From CAZGVV01 sp964529155 (GTDB lineage Bacteria > Pseudomonadota > Alphaproteobacteria > Rickettsiales > SXRF01): a DNA stretch of 29,257 bases. Below the pieces are notes generated by a model. That model worked only from the letters and a program-made list of their open reading frames with translations, had not been told where the DNA came from and did no database searches. Made by a program: the position numbers and the translations under genes. Position 1 is the stretch's first letter; the number at the start of each line of letters is the position of its first letter. The DNA is taken from NCBI GenBank assembly GCA_964529155.1, contig CAZGVV010000023.1, positions 1-29,257 of the forward strand, written 5' to 3'. Shown here in pieces: positions 21,965 to 29,257 of the stretch.

Positions 21965-22808
21965 GGCTAACCATTACGCAGTAGTGCCGCACTCTGCACA
22001 GAATTGGGCTTTAGGAGTACGTATGTCCTGGTACGCCTTCAAAATGAAAAGGCTTTTTGCTTGGGAAACACTAAAACAAACTATAGAAGGTTTGGGCGCA
22101 ACCGTTGTTTTACCTGAAGTGGACACTCCAGGCCGTGGATCTTTTGTAAGAGATCCTGTTGTTGTTGCACCAAATGGAACAGTCCTTGTTTTCAAATCGG
22201 ATATTGAGGGAATCGCAGAAGAGCGTGCGTTGCTTTTACCTCTTCTGAAAAAGCAGGGGTTTGATCGAGTGGCTGTTATCGATGCAAATATCCATGGAGG
22301 TGAAGTTGTATTTCATCCCACAAAAAAAATTCTATTCTTCAGCGATATTCATGGCGGCGTCACGCAGAAGCGTGATGCACTTATGAAGGAACGGAATACC
22401 CATGGCTATGAGGCAATTCCCGTTACGGTTCGCCCCGAGCATGCCGCCCAATTTTATCATCTGGATATCGCTATGATGCGACTTGGCAAAAAAATATTAT
22501 GCTGCACGGATATATTGGAAGATGAATCAAAAAAAGCAGTACGCAGGCTCTTAGCGCCTGATTTGATCGAAATCCCACTTAAGGATGCACAAAATATGGC
22601 ATTAAATGGCATCACTGTGGGTAGAGTAACCATATTACCCGACTGTTCTCCCAATCTAGAACGAATTATCAAAAAAGAAGGATTCTCAGTGATAACCCCG
22701 GAAAAATTAGGGTTACCCAAAGGTGCATTTACTTTCGGTAAGGGTTCCTGTCATTGCATGACGTTGGACATCCCATCTACAGGAAGAGGGAGAGGAGCTG
22801 AGGTTTAA
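21963..22808 (+). CDS. DDAH/arginine deiminase-superfamily amidinohydrolase
   Basis: The product belongs to the guanidino-group modifying superfamily (DDAH, arginine deiminase, amidinotransferase). Motifs from start 21963: MANHYAVVPHS (first strand), GSFVRDPVVVAPNG, IHGGEVVFHPTKK, QFYHLDIAMM with the catalytic His, and GSCHCMTLDIPS with the nucleophilic Cys (second of the pair). The usual acidic residue of EGGD is Glu here (GGE). A strong ribosome site TTAGGAG (22011-22017) sits 5 bases before ATG 22023, but starting there would remove the first strand of the fold, so 21963 is preferred on domain grounds. Hydrolysis of an arginine-like substrate is expected; the exact substrate is unknown. 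Confidence 0.72.
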   Translation: MANHYAVVPHSAQNWALGVRMSWYAFKMKRLFAWETLKQTIEGLGATVVLPEVDTPGRGSFVRDPVVVAPNGTVLVFKSDIEGIAEERALLLPLLKKQGFDRVAVIDANIHGGEVVFHPTKKILFFSDIHGGVTQKRDALMKERNTHGYEAIPVTVRPEHAAQFYHLDIAMMRLGKKILCCTDILEDESKKAVRRLLAPDLIEIPLKDAQNMALNGITVGRVTILPDCSPNLERIIKKEGFSVITPEKLGLPKGAFTFGKGSCHCMTLDIPSTGRGRGAEV

Positions 22809-23146
22809 ACTATGGGGAACTTTCTATCAAAAAACAAGTTTACAGTCTAGTATTTGCGCCAGATAAAGCCCCCTGCACACCGCCCATAACCCTGCGCGGG
22901 GCAATTATCTACCCACCTCTATAAAATGTGATTTTTCTTGATCGGTGATATTGTTACTTTTAGGTTCAACTGTATCAATCGCCAATGCATAGATTGTTGC
23001 AAGAAAAATCAGCAAAATCAACAGCCAGCTTGTTCGAGTAATGGCGGTCTGCTGGTTGCACTGCTCAACTATATGTATCTCATTAAAATTTCAGAGATAC
23101 CCTGAAAAATACTCCCAAAAACTTGTGGCCACCAGATCTTCACTTC
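22809..23146. other. Intergenic region with a start-less membrane-peptide frame
   Basis: This lies between the convergent DDAH-like gene and the giant protein gene. On the reverse strand an open frame (23090 down to the TAA at 22905) encodes a good membrane helix (SWLLILLIFLATIYALAI) and a polar tail, but no ATG, GTG or TTG precedes the helix, so it may be a decayed small gene. A GCCCC...GGGGC stem can form near 22868-22902 and could be the terminator region of the DDAH-like gene. Confidence 0.35.
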
Positions 23147-26100
23147 CTAATTAGTCGCTTGGCTTTTCCCACCACTGCGCGCTGGTACTGTAATATGATT
23201 AGCGAAAACAACACTTCCTGGATCAGAAAGTGTATCATCATTAGCGGGTATACGGTCACTATCAATTTTAGTATTATTGACTATTCTAGACGCTTCATGC
23301 AGCTTCACTCCTGTTTCTATAAGGTGATGAATATAATCCGCTTTTTTGCCATTCGGTGTAGCATATTGTCCGCACTGGCTATAGTTACCAAAATAAACGT
23401 AATCATCAGGTCGAATTTGTTCCCAATATGCATTGATCTCATTGCCAAGATTATAGAGCGTTAGGCGTTTATTAACTGTTAGGCTTTTGCGCAATAATCG
23501 CTCACGATAGCGAAGTTCCGCCTCCAAATAACATCCCAGTCCACTTTGACCAACCGGCATCCCTCTTCCTGTGGTAAGAGGGGCGCGGACTGGTGCATTA
23601 GGATTACAGAAATAATTATTATCATCGGAAATGATCATAGCAGCCAACTCGTGCGGCATTTCTGCCAGGATGCGATTAGTAGCTTTTTCACCCTCGTCTT
23701 GTTTATGTATGTATTTTTGGAAAGCCTCTATTTGGTCACCCCCAGGCTGATTTATAATGTTGCGAATGCGATCATACAGTTCCTTATCACCTTCTGTTTC
23801 CATAATGATGATATTACTGTTTGCGCCGGGCTCTAAACTTACTGTTCCATCTGTTTCGATTTTGGCCCGTGAAGCGGACTGTAAGAACTTGGCTATTGGC
23901 TCAGCAACATAATGCAATCGGTGTCCACGTTTCTGAAAACGTGAATCCACCTGTTCAAAGCCCGTGCGATTGCCTTCTTTATCATATACAGAAATTTTCC
24001 CCTGTAACTCCCAATCCGCAATAACAGCAGGAATAATCACTTTAATATTAGGCAGCCGCGCCGTGCATTTGATGATGTCAAGCCATGTATGATCATTATC
24101 ACCACGAGGAACTGCAAGCTTAGATAATACACTGGCATCAAAGATAAGCATGGTTTCGCCATTTGGTTGCCAAGTAGTATTTGATGTCTTTCCCGATACA
24201 TCAAGCTCAGATTCCAGTGGTGGAGCCTGCAAGGATTGTTGAATTTCCTGCAACGCATCTAGCTGGTTTTGTAGAATTCTAAAATCATCAGCGCTGAAAT
24301 ATTTACTCTGTGGTACTTTCAATCCTGCTTGTAACGCCATTTCTACAATGGATTGCTGCTGTAATTTGCGTTCTTCAAATTGTCCTTTCGCTGTCAGGAG
24401 CGTCTTGGTTTGTTCAATTTCCGTCCCTTCGAGTATACGTTCGATGCCGTAATCCGGATGACGTAATATAGTCTTTCCATCTTGGTTGATCAGCTGGAAA
24501 CCAGAGAACTCACCAAGTTCACGCAATGCATCCAAGTTAGCTCGATGTTGTTCACATTCTACTCGCAGCGTTCGTAACGTCCGATCAAAGGCTTCCTCGC
24601 CTGCTGTGAGCTTGATAGGCACGTACTTATAGGGAAAATCATTGCTCGCAATAAGTACGTATTTATTGTCCTCACTTGGTTGGGGATGGAATTCGCCATT
24701 CATTGCTTTTAACCATTTGGGTGGTAATTCCAGCTTAGCTTGCAAAGCCAATTCCGCTATTGGCACGGTGGCGGAAGGAATCTTTTTAGGATTCAACCCC
24801 TGAAAAGATTTCCGAATTTCATCAGCAAGTGCTTCACGAACGCTTTCCATTTCCGCCTGCTTATTAACGTAATCAGCGCGTGCTTTATTAAGCGTTACAA
24901 TCTCAGGTTCATCCGTTAATCCTGCCAAATCTTCAGCAGAAAAATCCTGCAATTGTGCTTCAGCGTCAGTGATACGTTTTCGTATTGGAATTAGTGCGCG
25001 CTCATTAGCAAGTAAATAGCGAGCATAATTCCTGCAGCGTTCCAGCGGGCGGGTAAGAGGAGCGAGGAGCATAATGCTATCCGGTTGCTCCAATAGCATG
25101 TCTATTGTCCTCTGCACTGCTGGAGCAAAATTATATAATGTGCGAAGTTGTGCAGCCGTTGCAGGAGACGCTATTAAAGGTGGTACTCGCTTTCCAGATA
25201 TAGGATTTGCTGCCTCGAAAGCCGTGGCAAGAGCTGAAATATTGGCTGCAGAAAACAGCATAGCGCCTAACGCTTCGACACCTTCACTCCGACAATCCAA
25301 TCCCAGCGCAACTTTATCTATAAGAGCAACCAATATTTGCGCATAGTTACTAATTTGGTCAGTCTGATTATCCGCATAATCGTGTAACGTGGTACGCAAT
25401 TCATGAGCAATCCCGCCTTCATTAAATTTATAGGGTTGCGGCTTTGCCATAAAAGCTTCACGTTTTTTACGGTCTATCTCGGTGCGCGCCACATCTTGTT
25501 CTAGCCTGCGTTTTGCGGCTTCTTGTGCCTCTTTTTTATTGTTTTCGCGACGTATAGTTTCTTTTTCCTCACGCGTTACAGCAATGGCATGTTCTTCTTG
25601 GCTTTTGAAAATTTGAGGCCAGAGTGTGTCAAGTTCTTGGAGTTTTTGTTGGATAGCAGCGTATGCTTCTAGATCATGCGCAGGAAAGCCTTTACTATGT
25701 GCAATGTGGATAGCCGCATTGTGAATTGATGCATGAAAGTGCGTGGCAACACTGTGCATTTGGCAATAGCCACCATTTGCAACCATTTTATAATCTTTTA
25801 CATGGTCAGGATGTGTATAGATATCGGCATTAAATGAGATGCAGGGTATATTCTCTTGAAGAGTAATAAGAGACCTTCTGCCGCTAGCGTAAGTTTGAAT
25901 TACATTATCTTCAGTACTTGGGCACATATCAGCAATAAATTTTTCTCCTTTCGAGCCACTTATTGCTTTTCCCTCACCTTTCACTTCTTCTATATTTTTT
26001 TGAATGACTTTCCTTAATATATCGTATTTCTTTATAAAATCTTTGTCTTTACTGGTAGTAGCGGCTTCAGCATTTATATTAAATACTCCGAGATACCTGT

Positions 26101-27421
26101 CTAGGTACTCCATCATTGCAATAGTTGAAACACCAGAAAAGTGTCCTAGAGCACCTAACTTCCCTTTTGGAGCGCCTTCTAATCGGTGAACACCTAAGTA
26201 ACGGTCTAAATCTATTTGTTGCTTACACTTTTCCAGTAGTTTGTTATTGCCAGAATACGTTACCTTCCCGTTAGTTATTTTATCTATTTTACTATAAAGA
26301 ACCTTTGCTGTATCAACCCCTCCATAATAGATAACTTTTGCTACAGCTAATCTAAAATGATCATCAAATTTCTTCGGCGTTACGCCAAGTAAGGCAATTA
26401 TTTCATTCAATTTTATGAAATATTCATGTTGAGGTGGCGTCAATTCATCTTGGTCGTTATTAATAACAAAGGCCGTATCACTGGCTTGATATCGGGGTGC
26501 AGGTTTATTAATTCGGATTGCATCCGCATAGTTTCTCACCAGTTCTAACTGCTCTTGTTTGGTGGTATGAGATAAGGGTAAAATATTCTTATTATCATCA
26601 GCTTCTAGTTGTCCTGTGCCTGTTTTGTCGCTGGCCTTTTGTTGTGAAAAAGCACATCCTAACACTGCATTCTCAAGCGATGTATTGAACATTGCATCAA
26701 TTTTTTGCGGCTGCAAAATTACACAGTTGGATTCTTTGAGTGTAAAAATTTTATTATTGCTTGTAAAACGTCCCTTGGGATCAATAAGTAAAATAGTTCC
26801 CGATTTTTCGATAACAGTGCGGGCATATTCGTCCCACTCCTTATACGCTTCTTTCAATTCTGTAATAAATGTAGTGTCTGTTTTTTCAGAGTAAGGAGTA
26901 GCTTCACGATTACAGCAATATACATCTACATTTGGTAATTTTGAATGTTCAAAAGCTTCAGCAAGAGAGACTCCCCACTGCAGGGTAAATTCTCCGTTAT
27001 CAAGCTCTTTTCTAACCCAGGGACGTTGAACAAGGCCATTACGTTTAATGCTATCAATAAGAGCGGTTTTATTTATATAACGTGTGTCGCGTGATCGTGA
27101 TGAATAGGGGCCATAGTTGTATTCAACTGCAAAGGCATATAATTGGGTTATTGCCTGGGAAAATTTTTTGAAATAAGCCTCTGTGTTAAGTGGTTTATTG
27201 GTACTGGGATCTTTTAATTCAATATGATTATTTCGATAGTATTCCCGCTCTTCTTGTAAACGGTTTACAAATGCTTCATAGCTAACACAATGTTTGGGCT
27301 CAAAAATCCCTAAGGCATGACGAATATTACTTAAGTCATCATCAGCAGCATTTAATGCTTCTAATATTGGTCTAAGGCCCTCAGGCAGCAAAACCAGTGC
27401 CTGTGTTGTTGCAATGCGCAT
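23147..27421 (-). CDS. Giant protein with C-terminal PIN-type nuclease domain
   Basis: This is a 1424-residue intact frame from ATG 27421 (GAAAG upstream). There is no signal peptide or membrane helix. Residues about 114-170 (INKTALIDSIKRNGLVQRPW, FTLQWGVSLAEAFEHSKLPN) follow the pattern of a ParB N-terminal domain, but the GERR catalytic motif is lost. RYLGV recurs at 408 and 443. A charged coiled-coil-like stretch spans about 606-660. A phrase of the type ExALQAxLxxP recurs at about 889 and 1027. Residues 1088-1300 form a PIN-like fold: LIFDASVL (Asp1095), ADWELQGK (Glu1138), EGDKELYDRI (Asp1212) and MIISDDNNYF (Asp1266/1267). It follows a CD-NTase gene by 175 bases on the same strand. Cleavage of RNA or DNA on activation is inferred. 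Confidence 0.7.
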   Translation of the reverse strand: MRIATTQALVLLPEGLRPILEALNAADDDLSNIRHALGIFEPKHCVSYEAFVNRLQEEREYYRNNHIELKDPSTNKPLNTEAYFKKFSQAITQLYAFAVEYNYGPYSSRSRDTRYINKTALIDSIKRNGLVQRPWVRKELDNGEFTLQWGVSLAEAFEHSKLPNVDVYCCNREATPYSEKTDTTFITELKEAYKEWDEYARTVIEKSGTILLIDPKGRFTSNNKIFTLKESNCVILQPQKIDAMFNTSLENAVLGCAFSQQKASDKTGTGQLEADDNKNILPLSHTTKQEQLELVRNYADAIRINKPAPRYQASDTAFVINNDQDELTPPQHEYFIKLNEIIALLGVTPKKFDDHFRLAVAKVIYYGGVDTAKVLYSKIDKITNGKVTYSGNNKLLEKCKQQIDLDRYLGVHRLEGAPKGKLGALGHFSGVSTIAMMEYLDRYLGVFNINAEAATTSKDKDFIKKYDILRKVIQKNIEEVKGEGKAISGSKGEKFIADMCPSTEDNVIQTYASGRRSLITLQENIPCISFNADIYTHPDHVKDYKMVANGGYCQMHSVATHFHASIHNAAIHIAHSKGFPAHDLEAYAAIQQKLQELDTLWPQIFKSQEEHAIAVTREEKETIRRENNKKEAQEAAKRRLEQDVARTEIDRKKREAFMAKPQPYKFNEGGIAHELRTTLHDYADNQTDQISNYAQILVALIDKVALGLDCRSEGVEALGAMLFSAANISALATAFEAANPISGKRVPPLIASPATAAQLRTLYNFAPAVQRTIDMLLEQPDSIMLLAPLTRPLERCRNYARYLLANERALIPIRKRITDAEAQLQDFSAEDLAGLTDEPEIVTLNKARADYVNKQAEMESVREALADEIRKSFQGLNPKKIPSATVPIAELALQAKLELPPKWLKAMNGEFHPQPSEDNKYVLIASNDFPYKYVPIKLTAGEEAFDRTLRTLRVECEQHRANLDALRELGEFSGFQLINQDGKTILRHPDYGIERILEGTEIEQTKTLLTAKGQFEERKLQQQSIVEMALQAGLKVPQSKYFSADDFRILQNQLDALQEIQQSLQAPPLESELDVSGKTSNTTWQPNGETMLIFDASVLSKLAVPRGDNDHTWLDIIKCTARLPNIKVIIPAVIADWELQGKISVYDKEGNRTGFEQVDSRFQKRGHRLHYVAEPIAKFLQSASRAKIETDGTVSLEPGANSNIIIMETEGDKELYDRIRNIINQPGGDQIEAFQKYIHKQDEGEKATNRILAEMPHELAAMIISDDNNYFCNPNAPVRAPLTTGRGMPVGQSGLGCYLEAELRYRERLLRKSLTVNKRLTLYNLGNEINAYWEQIRPDDYVYFGNYSQCGQYATPNGKKADYIHHLIETGVKLHEASRIVNNTKIDSDRIPANDDTLSDPGSVVFANHITVPARSGGKSQATN

Positions 27422-27596
27422 GTAGCGTCTTTCAAAAATATAAAAATTTCTTAAATTTATGCTGATTATGACCTTACTTTAACATATGGTTTTTAGAATA
27501 ATTATTAAGATTATGTTACACTGCCTTTTCAGTGAGTAAGCAATATTGTTAATGGGGCTAAAGACCTGAACATGCTCAACAGGAAAACCAAAGAGC

Positions 27597-28576
27597 CTAG
27601 CCGAATATCTTCTGCCATTCCTCACCGGCTGATGCATTAAGGTTAAACTCCTCGAAACCACAAGCGCGTTGGGCGCGGCCAAACGCTGTTTCGGCCCGGC
27701 TGCTCCATTCATCGCCGAAGAAAATTACTTCACTGGTTGCCGGTAAAACAGCAAAGTCATTTCGACGCGTTAGCAGGTAAGCGAAGAAGTCTCGCAACAT
27801 CCAATCATACCAATGATAGCCTTTTCCAGCATTACTCCACTGGGCAAGAAAATCGATTGCAATTTGCTCAAGCGCGAAAGATTTAATTGGCACGCTGCAA
27901 TACCATTTCCAGATTTTTAGCATCTGCATTAGATTGGCAAAATCTCCACTCGTAGCAGTATTTGAAGCATGGGCCTTGAAACGATCCGCAACCGGAGCCG
28001 CGAGCTTATAGCGCCCTCCATCATTGGTATCACATAACCAAACCTTAAAATTCTGATCGTAAATGTATGTGGTTGAACCGGGAACGATGAAGCCGGGAGC
28101 TATTTCGATCTTATATCTCTCGAAATCCACCACAACGGTCGGGTCATCACCTCTAATTTCCGAGCGCGGGTATTTTGTCAGAAGCACAGACCTTACATCC
28201 TGCAAGATGCGGNNNNNNNNNNGTACTGGAAGCGTGCGGCCACTTCCCACGGGAGCAGGAAAATCATATCTAAATCGCTGGCAAGGCGCACATGGGTACG
28301 TTTTGCCCATGATCCTGCAAGCACAAGGCTGGTAAGGCCTTGCGGGATAAATCCACCCCAATAATGCTGATTTAGGCATGTCAGAATACCCGCTGCCATT
28401 GTACAGACTTCATCGTGCTGCGTCTCTGTTAGCGCTATATTCGTAAGAAAACGCCGAAATCTGCTATTAACAAACGACCATTTTGCCGGAGTGGGTAGAA
28501 GAGGGTTGCCGCCTAATCCAAAGATCGGGGCGGGTGAGTTTAAAAGGCCGGGATATAACTCGAGCATGGAAGCCAT
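27597..28576 (-). CDS. CD-NTase (cGAS/DncV-like nucleotidyltransferase), split by an assembly gap
   Basis: The N-terminal piece (ATG 28576, ribosome site GGTGA) has 118 residues and contains LAGSWAKRTHVRLASDLDMI: the GS motif at 88-89 and the metal-binding Asp101 and Asp103, as in SMODS/CD-NTase enzymes. After the gap the frame resumes with RILQDVRSVLLTKYP, then VVVDFERYKIEIAPGF with the third acidic site. The helical C-terminal domain (MLKIWKWYCSVPIKSFALEQ, YHWYDWMLRDFFAYL) ends in EEWQKIFG, a usual end for this family. The two pieces are out of register across exactly 10 N, so the true gap must be 2 modulo 3; a few residues between FQY and RILQ are missing. It should make cyclic oligonucleotide messengers, as in CBASS. 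Confidence 0.83.
28213..28222. other. Assembly gap (10 N) inside the CD-NTase gene
   Basis: Ten N bases of arbitrary length. Family alignment from memory suggests that only a short loop is missing, so the gene is probably intact in the organism. Confidence 0.98.
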
Positions 28577-28789
28577 TAATCACCATCTTATTGTCGGGGC
28601 GACTATATCAGGTTTGGGGAAGGATGTTTACTGATAATTACTCGTGTAGACGTAACAGGAAATGCAGAACGATAATGGATTCGGGCCGTCCATTTAAGAT
28701 CAATGGCAGTTTCGTGATTTCTTGCTTACGCCCTGCTTACGGGCTATAATTTAGTCGGTCACTTGATGTGGTCAAGCTATTGAAAAAAA

Positions 28790-28834
28790 TGGCGCACCTG
28801 AGACGATTCGAACGTCCGACCTTTGCCTTCGGAG
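28790..28834 (-). tRNA. 3' fragment of tRNA-Arg(CCG): attachment-site scar
   Basis: On the reverse strand the sequence contains anticodon loop CTCCGAA (anticodon CCG), the 3' anticodon strand GGCAA, a T-arm GGACG-TTCGAAT-CGTCT that pairs, the 3' acceptor strand CAGGTGC, discriminator G and CCA. The 5' half is absent: upstream sequence has no GCACCTG acceptor strand and no D-arm. A break exactly at the anticodon loop is the usual footprint of a tyrosine-integrase crossover. By polarity, the element whose end this is lies to the right (28835 onward), with the rebuilt tRNA further on; the sequence to the left is the older flank or an earlier island at the same site. Confidence 0.85.
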
Positions 28835-29257
28835 ATAGAAGATTATCCGCATTGTAGTAGAATTTTATCCCAAAGAAATTACGCACCAATCCATCGTATA
28901 GAATTACTTTAATCATTCTGCTAAAAATGGGTACATTTCTGGGTATATCAATAAATAAAATTATATATATTTATTGTATAACATTATCTTATCCGCTCAA
29001 TTCGTGAGCGACCGGGTACTTTGCCCCGGCTTTTCTATGGGCATTATTTGCCGTGCTTTCGCTTATGCTATGCGGCTCCTGCGATTCTAGCATTCAAAAG
29101 ATTGCCAGTACATTAGGGCTGGGTGAGTAATGAGCTAGAATCCCTGTTCGATAACTTATTGAAGTCTGATACTGTCCATTAAAATACATGGTAAGCCAAT
29201 CTATATATGGGTAGAAATATGGGTATATTTTGGAGTGTGTTTTGTAAGATTGGTTAT
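28835..29257. other. End of an integrated element; paired arm-site-like repeats, no gene
   Basis: No convincing gene lies in this 423-bp AT-rich stretch. It contains two pairs of a TGGGTA repeat with the same 12-bp period: TGGGTAC/TGGGTAT at 28928 and 28940, and TGGGTAG/TGGGTAT at 29208 and 29220. Such spaced direct repeats close to a tRNA core are typical of integrase arm-type sites. Between them is a double hairpin (see the terminator entry). Confidence 0.45.
28994..29034 (+). terminator. Double hairpin, possible terminator
   Basis: CGCTCA-ATTCG-TGAGCG (28994-29010) is followed directly by CCGGG-N8-CCCGG (29012-29029) and then CTTTT. The second stem with its short T run could be an intrinsic terminator; the first may be part of a small structured transcript. 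Confidence 0.4.

Noticed and set aside
29040..29133. Small frame ending ...SIQKIASTLGLGE that resembles a short lipoprotein
   Set aside because: There is no suitable start codon in frame and the lipobox is poor (CGSC).

Overview
The window reads as part of an alphaproteobacterial genome of moderate G+C. The main taxonomic clues are a RegB/RegA-type redox two-component pair (RegB quinone motif GGATNPF), a SqrR/BigR-type sulfur-sensing ArsR repressor, a DUF2335 protein preceded by a small protein of a type seen in alphaproteobacteria, and a perfect FNR/FixK box. I cannot name the genus. Two 10-N runs (20798-20807 and 28213-28222) are scaffold joins, so this is a draft or metagenome assembly.

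Region 1-9.6 kb is mostly housekeeping and envelope material: a partial SGNH-like exported protein, a TRIC/UPF0126 channel, a DUF2335 membrane protein with a small upstream partner, two membrane-anchored proteins of unknown function, a GAF-GGDEF diguanylate cyclase, tRNA U34 hydroxylase TrhO, a beta-carbonic anhydrase, a MoxR-like AAA ATPase with a small Pro-tailed gene behind it, and a RidA protein.

Region 9.8-16.1 kb is a redox/sulfur/copper block. A SqrR-like repressor and a divergent DUF2892 gene share overlapping promoters around one operator. A leftward operon tauE/safE-like, regB, regA is headed by an FNR box placed exactly at -41.5 from a predicted start. A rightward pair follows: a SCO/thioredoxin-like protein translationally coupled to a His-rich membrane protein.

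Five near-complete copies (about 143 bp each) of a long hairpin repeat, plus one solo arm, lie between genes from 0.4 to 17.4 kb, all in the same orientation. Arm changes are matched on both sides of the stem. There is no copy in the right-hand part of the window.

Region 17.7-28.6 kb is accessory-like. It holds a signal-less subtilisin with a P-domain and a long C-terminal region, several unrecognised genes (one broken by a gap), a DDAH-like amidinohydrolase, a 1424-residue protein ending in a PIN-type nuclease domain, and upstream of it on the same strand a CD-NTase (cGAS/DncV-like). The CD-NTase plus giant PIN protein is the best candidate for an undescribed CBASS-like defence module.

At 28790-28834 lies the 3' part of a tRNA-Arg(CCG), cut at the anticodon loop. 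This is an attachment-site scar; its polarity places another integrated element to the right, running out of the window, and paired TGGGTA repeats there resemble integrase arm sites.
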